The notes below the pieces were generated by a model. That model worked only from the letters and a program-made list of their open reading frames with translations. It made no database searches and had not been told where the DNA came from. Shown here in pieces: positions 16,081 through 23,321 of a stretch of 30,520 nt of DNA (position 1 is its first letter; each line of letters starts with the position of its first letter). The stretch covers positions 27,551-58,070 of the forward strand of contig DKVL01000098.1 of assembly GCA_002491195.1 (NCBI GenBank). Reading direction: 5' to 3'. This DNA comes from Lachnospiraceae bacterium UBA7179 (GTDB lineage Bacteria > Bacillota > Clostridia > Lachnospirales > Lachnospiraceae). The position numbers and the translations under genes were made by a program.

Positions 16081-16145
16081 ATATAATTCAATTATATAAA
16101 TCATTTATATAATTGAATTATATGCTTTTATGAAACATTTGTCAA
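16081..16145 (-). promoter_or_regulatory. Consensus promoter with nested 43-bp palindrome (TetR operator)
   Basis: On the minus strand TTGACA (16140-16145) and TATAAT (16117-16122) are exactly consensus and spaced by 17 bp. ATATAATTCAATTATATAAA (16081-16100) and its exact reverse complement (16104-16123) are separated by three bases. Each arm contains a 17-bp palindrome ATATAATT-S-AATTATAT (S = C or G; 16081-16097 and 16107-16123), 26 bp centre to centre. One palindrome covers the -10 and the other the region just downstream, so bound repressor would block a very strong promoter. Confidence 0.85.
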
Positions 16146-16417
16146 TCTAAAAATCAATTAATTCATTGATGCCACCTTCTCTCTGTTGCAATTCACACCC
16201 TATAATTATTTATAATGATTTAAGTATTTTAGATGTGAATTGTAGCAAATTTGTCCGCCATACAACGACAAATCTGCGGTTTTGTATTTGCTTTGTACTT
16301 CTGTGAAATACAAGGTGTAGAATTCTTTGTGCAGATTTCTGGATTTGTTCAATTACTATTTTATATGAAATTTGTGCATGTATGGTACATGTGCATTCAT
16401 GCCCTGCGAATCGTAAA

Positions 16418-16502
16418 TTACAGTTTAACCCAGGACTTTGCACTGCGCTGCAAATTATGGTTTCACAAGCCACGTGAGAAAGCATGGTAGTTGGGATGCA
16501 TC
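16418..16502 (-). repeat. Family C intergenic repeat, copy 2
   Basis: Read on the minus strand it follows copy 1 (6-75) block by block, with an extra stretch of about 15 bases before the hairpin. The loop AGCGCAGT is unchanged and the adjacent stem pair changes from TTCGC/GCGAA to TTTGC/GCAAA, keeping pairing. The outer stem is less complete than in copy 1. Confidence 0.65.
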
Positions 16503-16639
16503 TGGCCATAATACGTGGCTTTGACATCCGCGAAGCGGTTTTTACATGATTTGATGCTTGTAACAGGAAGCCAAAGAGGCCGAACTGTCATCTGAACTAT
16601 CAATAGTAAGAAACTACAGAACAGCACTCCACGATATGC

Positions 16640-16668
16640 TTGCCCATGACAGAGCCTCATAGTATAAT
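16640..16668 (+). promoter_or_regulatory. Promoter before the 39-codon ORF
   Basis: TTGCCC (16640-16645) and TATAAT (16663-16668) are spaced by 17 bp. The GTG start with an AGGAGG site follows about 70 bp downstream. Confidence 0.5.
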
Positions 16669-16739
16669 ATTTTAATAGGAAACGGCAAAAATAGATGCGT
16701 TTTCTATCAAAAAGTTCGTTATATAGGAGGAGCATTAAA

Positions 16740-16859
16740 GTGGAAAAAGCACGACTGCCTGTCGATTTCAATGAAATGATTGACTGCGATACAATTATGC
16801 TCTCCCAGTCTGATCAAAAAACAGATTGGCAGGGAAACATCATAGCTTTGCCGTATTGA
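16740..16859 (+). CDS. Small ORF, possible remnant of a longer gene
   Basis: A 39-residue ORF with a GTG start, a strong AGGAGGAG site nine bases upstream and a good promoter. The peptide is acidic (for example LPVDFNEMIDCDTIMLSQSD) and reads like the beginning of a globular protein, not a leader peptide; I do not recognise it. It stops 75 bp before the alpha/beta hydrolase gene. It could be a true small protein or the surviving 5' end of a gene truncated by deletion. Confidence 0.4.
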   Translation: MEKARLPVDFNEMIDCDTIMLSQSDQKTDWQGNIIALPY

Positions 16860-16934
16860 TTCCAACGGCATTCAGAATCGACCTAAATTGAGACACAAAA
16901 CACTTTAACAGGACAATAAGAGGAGGCGTCCGAA

Positions 16935-18158
16935 TTGACAATTAAAATGCAATTTCACTACAACAGTACAGAATGGCTCTATGCGCCGGGTTTTGTCTAT
17001 CATCAGTATGACGATGGCGTATCCAGGGAATTGAGTCTGATCTTTCCCCACCGCGCTGAGTGGAAATCCGATGAACGATTTCCCTTGGTTGTATATATTC
17101 CGGGAGCCGCATGGCACAAGCAGGAGTTGTACTTTGACGTTCCCAAGTACACCAGACTTGCCGAATGGGGCAATGTCTTTGCGATCGTTCAAGTAAGAGA
17201 GTCCAACATTGCACCTTTTCCGGCACAGTTGGAAGATATCCATCGTGCCGTTGCATGGCTGATCAAACATGCAGAACAATTTCATATTAATACGAGTCAG
17301 ATCTTCCTCGCTGGAAATTCCTCAGGAGGACATCTCGCACTGCTCGCCGCATTTACGAAAGCCCATGGAAAATATATTCCCGAAGGTTTTTTCGACTATA
17401 CTATTGCAGGAGTAATTGGTCAGGCCGCATCATCGGATCTTAAGATGTGCCAAAGCACCCCATGGCCGGCAGAATGGGGAAAACGACCGACCACCTATCT
17501 GATGGGCGCAGACACCGACGAAGAATGCCTGGAAAAGGCCGATATCGTTGTGTGCAAAAATTATGTGACCGATGGCGTACCTCTGCCGCCAGTTCTATTG
17601 CTCCACTTTGCCGATGATCCTGTTGTAAACTGCCAGATGAGCCGCGACTTGTATGAAATCTTAACGCAAACAAGTCACAACGCAGTTTATTATGAGCTGG
17701 CCGGAAACGCACATGGCGGCAATGGAATGTGGGCACATGAGATTGTCAATATCATGGAGCACTTCATTTCCAAAACTAAAGATCCTGTTCCCTCTGGCGA
17801 CCAAGAAGAAAAAATATTTGATATCTCGCCCAAGGAACGGATCTTATTACGCCGTCTGCGCAAATATCCATGCCTGTATATTGAGAAATATTCCATGCGT
17901 AGACTGGGAGACTTTTTTACCGGATACCTGACTGCATTGCAGGAGCATGATTTAGACACACTCTGCTTCCTTATTCCTTCTGAGCGCAATGCATTTAATA
18001 CATTTGTGTTAAAAAAATATGGACTATACCCCAATTCAACACTGAATTATGTCAGTGCGATCTTACAAAATATCCCAGACGGAAAAGCAGCGATTGAGAC
18101 ATTTTTCGAATTACTAGACGAATTTTTAGAGGCAAATAGATTTGAAAAATTGACATAA
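16935..18158 (+). CDS. Alpha/beta-hydrolase (esterase/lipase-like) with C-terminal extension
   Basis: A 407-residue protein. Residues about 20-280 form an alpha/beta hydrolase of the carboxylesterase/BD-FAE type: oxyanion region VVYIPGAAWH (about 52-61), nucleophile elbow GNSSGGH (about 126-132), candidate acid in HFADDPVVN (about 225-233) and the histidine of GNAHGG (about 257-262). A helical extension of about 120 residues follows (about 290-407) and is not part of the usual fold. No signal peptide is seen, so it is probably cytoplasmic. The TTG start at 16935 has AGGAGG eight bases upstream; the next ATG is four codons later. The substrate is unknown. Confidence 0.82.
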   Translation: MTIKMQFHYNSTEWLYAPGFVYHQYDDGVSRELSLIFPHRAEWKSDERFPLVVYIPGAAWHKQELYFDVPKYTRLAEWGNVFAIVQVRESNIAPFPAQLEDIHRAVAWLIKHAEQFHINTSQIFLAGNSSGGHLALLAAFTKAHGKYIPEGFFDYTIAGVIGQAASSDLKMCQSTPWPAEWGKRPTTYLMGADTDEECLEKADIVVCKNYVTDGVPLPPVLLLHFADDPVVNCQMSRDLYEILTQTSHNAVYYELAGNAHGGNGMWAHEIVNIMEHFISKTKDPVPSGDQEEKIFDISPKERILLRRLRKYPCLYIEKYSMRRLGDFFTGYLTALQEHDLDTLCFLIPSERNAFNTFVLKKYGLYPNSTLNYVSAILQNIPDGKAAIETFFELLDEFLEANRFEKLT

Positions 18159-18231
18159 CCTCTCCAACGCCATAGATTCTATCATTATACTGATCGGAAG
18201 ATAAATATGAAAAAATTACAACACAAAATAA

Positions 18232-18921
18232 AATCTGGACAACGATCTGACAGAAAAAATCATCAACGCGCAGCTGGAAAGCGACATGATGTCCTTATCT
18301 GACCATCATGTGATCGAGTCGGTCAGCCGTTTCTTTCCTGACACAAGACAAACTATTCCATCCGAGTTTATCCGGAAAAACATGATGCGGGAAGTCATTT
18401 ATGATGTTCTCTGCGGTTCCTGTGGCAGACAGTTTATTCAAAGTATCATAAATATCAGTCAGGCCGATGCCATCTACGAGGCTAACAGCTGGATCAAAGA
18501 GAACTTCCGCAATTCCTTTGCCGTCGAACATCTGGCGCAGCAGCGAAATATGAGTGTATCCCAGTTTCATCAGAAATTCAAAAACGCCGTGGGAATGGGC
18601 CCACTGCAATGCCAGAAACGTCTGCGGCTCACCGAAGCCAGACGTCTCATGCTGGATGACAGAAAAAATGTGACGGAGGCCGCGCTCGAGGTCGGCTACG
18701 AGAGTCTGTCCCAATTTGCCAGAGATTACCGAAAAATATTTGGCTCCGCCCCAAAAGAAGATATTCAGAGGGCGCTTCCCTTATGGCAATCCAGACAAAT
18801 GATCCCAAAATTACACTGGTGGCCGGCGGATATCCGCTGTTTGCAAACGGCAGGATCGCCGGCGGTATCGGAGTCGGCGGCGGAACCGAGGAACAGGACT
18901 GCGCGATTGCTGAGTATGTAG
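18232..18921 (+). pseudogene. AraC-family regulator, 5'-truncated (remnant)
   Basis: The C-terminal AraC DNA-binding domain is clear: WIKENFRNSFAVEHLAQQRN (first helix-turn-helix) and VTEAALEVGYESLSQFARDY (second), preceded by about 65 residues like the end of an AraC_N-type cupin domain. Full-length relatives are about 300 residues; here about 150 N-terminal residues are missing, as the frame opens only at 18232 and the first ATG is at 18286. The true homology ends near 18775 (APKEDIQRA); the residues after that are read out of frame through a GlcG/HbpS-like fragment. A start at 18286 could still make a DNA-binding domain, but its ribosome site is poor. Confidence 0.75.
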
Positions 18922-18950
18922 TGTCCGTTTTTGAAAAACTGGTTGGATAA
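18783..18950 (+). pseudogene. GlcG/HbpS-like (DUF336) C-terminal fragment
   Basis: In a frame different from the AraC remnant, about 55 codons encode a GlcG/HbpS-type C-terminus: AGGYPLFANGRIAGGIGVGG followed by GTEEQD, matching the family's GG-P-V-DG-V-GAIGVSGG pattern, and a final helix ending at a proper stop. The N-terminal half of the gene (about 80 residues) is absent, and the fragment begins exactly where AraC homology ends. Most likely a deletion removed the intervening DNA. Confidence 0.7.
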
Positions 18951-18954
18951 CGTT

Positions 18955-18970
18955 TTCCTACAGTTCCTTA
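18955..18970 (-). repeat. Family A repeat A6 at the end of the hydrolase gene
   Basis: TTCCTACAGTTCCTTA is identical to the right arm of A1 (3956-3971). On the minus strand it encodes the last residues (KEL) and the TAG stop of the C-N hydrolase. It directly follows the GlcG-like fragment, so it may mark a recombination point. Confidence 0.65.
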
Positions 18971-20037
18971 GGACGGACAGGAACCGGGAATGATACTGGC
19001 TCCTCATATTTTCCATTGAAATAATAGTCCAGTACCTGCGCATCATGCCGATACACGATCGACCACTGCGTTGTCCACTCTCCTTTTGTCTGTGACACTT
19101 GCGCTAATGCTGCTTTTACCGCCTCAGTTGTAAGAATACCATGCGCCTGCTCATATATAGCGCAGAGCAGTTCATAGCGCTCTTTTGCGCTCTCGCCGCC
19201 TGCTGCCGTATCGCCATTTGCAAGATTAAAATTCGTGACGCAGGCTGTGTCAACCACCACCATCTCTCCGTCTACAAATTCAACACTGACTGACGCCCCC
19301 GACGCATCAGAGATGGCAAGATGGTGGCTGATGCCGCCAGATGCGTGAATATCATACTGCCTTAGCAGCTCCACGGCCTCCTCCACAGTCGCTGCGCGGT
19401 TGAGCAGCAGACGGATCGCAGTTGTGACTGTCAGGTCCGGTTTCTCCGTGTCCACCGCTTCCATGCCGCCCTCATTCACTTCCAGATCAGCAACACACAG
19501 CCCTGCTTCATTGACGCCATCCATCGGGACATACAGTGCGGCGATCGCCAGCATCTTATCGATAAAATTGTCGGGCACTGTCTCTGCACTGCCTGTAACA
19601 TTCTTGAAATCGCATGTGGCAATCGATGCGTAACCGTCCTCTGGTACACACTTCACAATAATCGGAACCGCTCCATCCCAGTCAAAATTACGCCCCCAGA
19701 CATGACGATTGTTATCGTCCATCCCAGAGATCACACTGCACGCTGGTCCCTCATTTGTCACATCCACCTGGTAAAATCCGTTGGAAATACAGTTTGTCAG
19801 AAATGCGCTGACTTCCCCGTCCGACGATGCGCCGCCATTTTCCAGAAATTCCCCAAAATGATAATCACTGTCCACTTCCATATAGTACACATTTTCTTTC
19901 TCCGCAATCGGACGAACCGAATCTGCGATTTTCAGTTCCTCCCGAAAGATCAATCCTGTACCGCCCACAAGAACAATCACAACCAGTGCCAGTGCGATCA
20001 ATGCTATTTTCCACCATTTTCCTGATTTCTTTTTCAT
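18958..20037 (-). CDS. Linear amide C-N hydrolase (Ntn type), membrane-anchored
   Basis: A 359-residue protein with a lysine-rich start and one hydrophobic helix (about 9-31), so it is probably exported and anchored. The following domain resembles the choloylglycine hydrolase/penicillin acylase/C45 group of N-terminal nucleophile hydrolases: candidate nucleophile Cys100 in GPACSVISG, then WGRNFDWDG (about 114-122), where the arginine and aspartate sit as in the family. These enzymes cut linear amide bonds in bile salts, penicillins or N-acyl amines; the substrate here is not known. The ATG at 20037 has GGGGAGG six bases upstream; the longer frame from 20115 lies in a terminator. The final codons come from a family A repeat. 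Confidence 0.82.
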   Translation of the reverse strand: MKKKSGKWWKIALIALALVVIVLVGGTGLIFREELKIADSVRPIAEKENVYYMEVDSDYHFGEFLENGGASSDGEVSAFLTNCISNGFYQVDVTNEGPACSVISGMDDNNRHVWGRNFDWDGAVPIIVKCVPEDGYASIATCDFKNVTGSAETVPDNFIDKMLAIAALYVPMDGVNEAGLCVADLEVNEGGMEAVDTEKPDLTVTTAIRLLLNRAATVEEAVELLRQYDIHASGGISHHLAISDASGASVSVEFVDGEMVVVDTACVTNFNLANGDTAAGGESAKERYELLCAIYEQAHGILTTEAVKAALAQVSQTKGEWTTQWSIVYRHDAQVLDYYFNGKYEEPVSFPVPVRPKEL

Positions 20038-20085
20038 AACAATCCTCCCCTTTTTTATCCTCCACTTTAACATCTTTGTATCCAT

Positions 20086-20123
20086 AAAAAAAGCGCCTGT
20101 CTGGTAAGTTACCAAAACAGGCC
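20086..20123 (-). terminator. Rho-independent terminator of the GH42 operon
   Basis: On the minus strand GCCTGT-TTT-GGTAA-C-TTACC-AG-ACAGGC forms a stem with an internal loop, followed by GC and seven T. It lies 23 bp after the DUF3021 gene and before the hydrolase gene start, separating the two units. Confidence 0.85.
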
Positions 20124-20145
20124 GGTGAGTTGCTGATGGAATAGT

Positions 20146-20577
20146 TCATGATCTCTTATTCTGTTGAATCATCTTATTGATCTCCTGAACCTTTTTCCAG
20201 TCGTCAAAGTAAGCAATCAGATAGGTTCCCACAAATACAACAACAAGCATGACTGCAAGGCACACAAAAAAAGCAACGCTCATCACCAAAAAATCATATA
20301 CTACAATCCCCATAAAAAGCACTACTGCCACAACCACACCAAAATACAGCAGAAAAAATTTCGGACTGGACTTGATCTCAAAAAAGCCTATCACAAAGTG
20401 AATCACCGCGATCACAAGGCAGATGCACATTAATTGAATCGCCATTCGATTGTCAATCGGATCAAAGATTCCCATATCGCTGATCAGTACATACGCAATG
20501 ACAACAAAGGCATAAGAGATCGTGAAGCTTGCCAACGCTTTCATGATTCTGTCTAAAATTTCAGCTTTCCGTTTCAA
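20146..20577 (-). CDS. DUF3021 family membrane protein
   Basis: A 143-residue protein with four membrane helices (about 15-35, 46-66, 75-95, 98-120) and a charged cytoplasmic tail. This topology and the position directly after a LytTR-only regulator gene match DUF3021, which often accompanies such regulators and is thought to control them at the membrane. The start is TTG at 20577 with AAGGGG nine bases upstream. It is the last gene of the operon and is followed by a strong terminator. Confidence 0.8.
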   Translation of the reverse strand: MKRKAEILDRIMKALASFTISYAFVVIAYVLISDMGIFDPIDNRMAIQLMCICLVIAVIHFVIGFFEIKSSPKFFLLYFGVVVAVVLFMGIVVYDFLVMSVAFFVCLAVMLVVVFVGTYLIAYFDDWKKVQEINKMIQQNKRS

Positions 20578-20592
20578 TTTATCATCCCCTTA

Positions 20593-21033
20593 CTATCTCC
20601 CCGCGAATTTTTGCTTCAGCGCACTCACATAATGCCGGTTCACGATCAGGCGCTCCCCGTTGTCGAGAATCGCCTCGAAGCGCCCGTTTAACTGCGGTTT
20701 GATCAGTTTGATCTTTCGGATATTGACAACCACCGATTTGCTGATCCGCGCAAAACCACATTTCCCGATTTTGTCCTCCACCTCGTAGAGTTTATAATCA
20801 CATGCGTAAACCTCTGTGCGTGAATAGACAAACGTCCGCTCGTCGACGCTCTCGAAGTAAAAAATCTCCTCCAGGGAAAGCTTGCTGACCGCCCCGTCCT
20901 TTGATACGGGAAGGGAGAACATCAGAGTCTGGATCTCATCGATAATATGCTGCAGGTCAGCATCGATCAACCCGCATTTAATATGGATCTCCGGTTCCCT
21001 GTACCCGTCGTTTTGTTCAATCAAAAGCTTCAT
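20593..21033 (-). CDS. LytTR-domain DNA-binding regulator without receiver domain
   Basis: A 146-residue protein with a helical N-terminal part (about 1-45) and a C-terminal LytTR domain (about 50-145), including EEIFYFESVDERTFVYS and FARISKSVVVNIRKIKLI, both typical. It lacks a phosphorylatable receiver domain, so control is probably through the adjacent DUF3021 membrane protein. The ATG at 21033 shares its bases with the stop of the GH42 gene (ATGA), so the regulator is translated only after the enzyme. The partners suggest autoregulation of this operon. Confidence 0.88.
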   Translation of the reverse strand: MKLLIEQNDGYREPEIHIKCGLIDADLQHIIDEIQTLMFSLPVSKDGAVSKLSLEEIFYFESVDERTFVYSRTEVYACDYKLYEVEDKIGKCGFARISKSVVVNIRKIKLIKPQLNGRFEAILDNGERLIVNRHYVSALKQKFAGR

Positions 21034-23072
21034 GTCAGCACCATGCACTCAAACGTCTTTAATGTAATCTTACCACGCATCGTTTCCCCTGTTTCCACAT
21101 TCTCATAACACGCCAACAGTTCTACCGTTGCCGGTTCCCTGTTAAAATTCTGCAAAAACCACACTCTTTGCACTGCACCATTGTCATCTGCAGGCGTACT
21201 TCGCTCATTGACCGTGACACCTTCTGTCAGTCTGACCTGCAAGCCGCAGCCCAGCCCTCTCTCCTTTAAGATATCACTGTAAAACGCTTTCAAAAATCGT
21301 TGTTCATTCAAAGAAGCAATATAATACGCTTCCCCGCTTCCATAAACATTTTTTGTGAGCGCCGGATATCCTTTATAGAAATCCCGCTGGTACTCTGCCA
21401 ACACTTCTGCACCATTTGCGTGTATCAGACCGCACAGCCCAGTAATCCGATAATCCGTGCCCTGATATCGCACACTGTTCTCGCAATATCCGCCCGGTGC
21501 ATCGATCTCCTCCGTTCTGATCCCAAGCACATCCCCCAGAGGGTGCGCGTCTGTATACGTCAGATCGGATTCGTTCACTTCGCCGCTCCAGCAGGTCGTG
21601 ATATAGCAGCCGCCCTGTTTTACAAATGTCCTCACTTTTTCCGCATAGCCGTCTTTATACATATAGTTCAGCGGTGCGATCACCACGCTGTATGCATTGA
21701 GCTCTCCCTCCATATCAACGATGTCCACGTCAACTCCCAGCTCCCACATAGGTCTGAAAAAGTCCACAAACACAGCCTGATAATTCAGATCGTTGTCCAC
21801 TGCCCGGGCATCCTTCACAGCCCACCAGTTCTCCCAGTCAAACACCATGGCGATCCGCGGTCTGTTGCAGGTGCCAATGACCTTGGGGGCAATCTTTTCA
21901 AGGCGCTCCCCAAGCCTTGCCACTTCGCGAAAAACTCGTGTATCCGCCCCATTCCGATGGTCGATCACTGCACCGTGATATTTTTCACTGCTTCCCCTGC
22001 CTTTGCGCCACTGAAAATACTGCACACTGTCAGAACCGCAGGCAATCGCCTGAAGGGATGACAATTCATGCATTCCCGGTCTCTTTAACCGGTTGATCTG
22101 CCGCCAGTTCACGACAGAGGGCGTGCTTTCCATCAAGAGGAAATTACTCTTTTTCAGGCTCCGCATCAAACAGTGGGCTGCCGCAGCGCTTGCCGCCGTC
22201 TGCAGCTCGTCCGCGCCGCTGTGCCAATCCGGATAACTGTCCCATGAAATGATATCCAGCTCCTTTGCCCACTGAAAATAGTTGAACGTCTCAAAAAACT
22301 CCATCATGTTCGTCGTCACAGGCAGGCTGCTGTGACTGCGCACAGCCTTGATCTCCTCCCTGCAGAAACTGCGCTGCTGACTGTCCACAAAACGTCTCCA
22401 GTCCAGATTCTGTCCATGCACCAGATCCTCTCCGCGCGGAGAAGGGCTTTTAACCTGGTTCCAGTCTGTGTAGGTGTGGCTCCAGAAACTTGTCCACCAC
22501 GCCGCATTCAGCTGATCAAGGCTGCCGTATTTATCCTGCAGCCATTTCCTGAAAGCGCTCTGGCACTTGTCACAATGGCAGGCTCCGTCGCCCCCGTTTC
22601 CCCCAATCTCATTCGATATGTGCCAGCCGATCACACCAGGATGTGCGCCAAATCGTTCTGCAAGCCTTGTGTCAAGCTGCCATGTTTTTTCCCGCATAAC
22701 GGGCGAACTTGGGCAGTAATTGTGCCTTTTTCCCGGATAATTCCTCATACCATACGCATTGACCTGCAGCACTTCCTCATACTTGCTGGTAAGCCATTGG
22801 GGCATCGCCCCTGTGGGTGTTGCAAGAATCGTGTAAATGTCATTCTCATACAATCGCTGTATGATTTTCTCCAGCCAGTCAAACTCATACTTCCCTTCCT
22901 CTGGTTCCAGATGACTCCACGCAAAAATGCCCAGCGATACACAGTTTACGTTCGCTTTTTTCATCAGCTGCAGGTCTTCTTCCAGGATTTCCGGCCTGTC
23001 AAGCCATTGGTCCGGATTGTAGTCCCCACCGTGTATGATTCCCCCATAGTCATTCATTGTTTTCTGTTTCAT
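21030..23072 (-). CDS. GH42 beta-galactosidase
   Basis: An enzyme of glycoside hydrolase family 42, hydrolysing beta-galactosides, probably in the cytoplasm as no signal peptide is seen. The 680-residue protein has a TIM-barrel catalytic domain (about 10-390), a trimerisation-type domain (about 395-600) and a C-terminal beta domain. Catalytic acid/base Glu155 in WHISNEIG and nucleophile Glu315 in FLLMESTPS are present. Cys120, Cys165, Cys167 and Cys170 match the family's zinc cluster. The ATG at 23072 with AGGAGG six bases upstream is preferred to a frame opening at 23111. An older ORF end overlaps the start (ATGA) and the LytTR gene overlaps the stop. No sugar transporter is adjacent. Confidence 0.92.
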   Translation of the reverse strand: MKQKTMNDYGGIIHGGDYNPDQWLDRPEILEEDLQLMKKANVNCVSLGIFAWSHLEPEEGKYEFDWLEKIIQRLYENDIYTILATPTGAMPQWLTSKYEEVLQVNAYGMRNYPGKRHNYCPSSPVMREKTWQLDTRLAERFGAHPGVIGWHISNEIGGNGGDGACHCDKCQSAFRKWLQDKYGSLDQLNAAWWTSFWSHTYTDWNQVKSPSPRGEDLVHGQNLDWRRFVDSQQRSFCREEIKAVRSHSSLPVTTNMMEFFETFNYFQWAKELDIISWDSYPDWHSGADELQTAASAAAAHCLMRSLKKSNFLLMESTPSVVNWRQINRLKRPGMHELSSLQAIACGSDSVQYFQWRKGRGSSEKYHGAVIDHRNGADTRVFREVARLGERLEKIAPKVIGTCNRPRIAMVFDWENWWAVKDARAVDNDLNYQAVFVDFFRPMWELGVDVDIVDMEGELNAYSVVIAPLNYMYKDGYAEKVRTFVKQGGCYITTCWSGEVNESDLTYTDAHPLGDVLGIRTEEIDAPGGYCENSVRYQGTDYRITGLCGLIHANGAEVLAEYQRDFYKGYPALTKNVYGSGEAYYIASLNEQRFLKAFYSDILKERGLGCGLQVRLTEGVTVNERSTPADDNGAVQRVWFLQNFNREPATVELLACYENVETGETMRGKITLKTFECMVLT

Positions 23073-23215
23073 GATATCCTCCTCACATACTCTGTCACAT
23101 TTCCAATGCATTTCACATTTCCCTCCTGAACCAACAGTAATCCGTCCTCCGCGATCGCATACACCTTATGTCCGAAAGACTGGACCGCCCTGTCGATCTC
23201 CTGAAACGTTTTTCT
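23069..23215 (-). pseudogene. Orphan 3' end of an unknown gene before GH42
   Basis: A 48-codon open frame without a plausible start runs into the GH42 start and stops with an ATGA overlap, as in intact operons. It reads like protein (FGHKVYAIAEDGLLLVQEGN) but I cannot name the family. Just upstream are stop codons and then the terminator of the PadR-FtsW unit. The likely history is deletion of the 5' part of a gene that once preceded GH42. Confidence 0.5.
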
Positions 23216-23259
23216 TTATCTTATCACAAGCCTGTCCTTTTTGAAAGCCAACAACACAA

Positions 23260-23284
23260 AAAAAGACCGTCGAGCGGTCTTTTT
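23260..23284 (-). terminator. Terminator after the FtsW/RodA-like gene
   Basis: AAAAAGACCG (23260-23269) and CGGTCTTTTT (23275-23284) form a perfect 10-bp stem with a 5-base loop. On the minus strand it stands about 40 bp after the FtsW-like stop and has a T-rich end; it is symmetrical and could act in both directions. Confidence 0.85.
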
Positions 23285-23321
23285 CATGCAAAAGAAATCC
23301 TTTGCTGCCTGAGTTGTATCT

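Larger units (their letters stand above)
16146..16739. other. Long non-coding region with nested hairpins
   Basis: Nearly 600 bp without a supported gene. Seen here: inverted repeat AATTCACA/TGTGAATT (about 16190 and 16235); nested stems AAATCTGC (16270-16277)/GCAGATTT (16331-16338) around TTGTATTT (16282-16289)/AAATACAA (16306-16313); a CATGTA/TACATG hairpin near 16380; the family C repeat (16418-16502); AAGCCACGT (16467-16475)/ACGTGGCTT (16513-16521); and a short CCGC-GAA-GCGG hairpin followed by TTTTT (about 16528-16543) that could be a terminator. The nesting suggests a structured RNA or an eroded element; no known RNA family was recognised. Confidence 0.45.

Noticed and set aside
16210..16527. 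105-codon minus-strand ORF in the structured region
   Set aside because: Part of it matches, through the family C repeat, a frame at the window start; such shared peptides come from repeat DNA and not from a gene.
22332..23129. Plus-strand ORF opposite the GH42 gene
   Set aside because: The opposite strand encodes the GH42 catalytic residues; this frame lacks a ribosome site and recognisable motifs.
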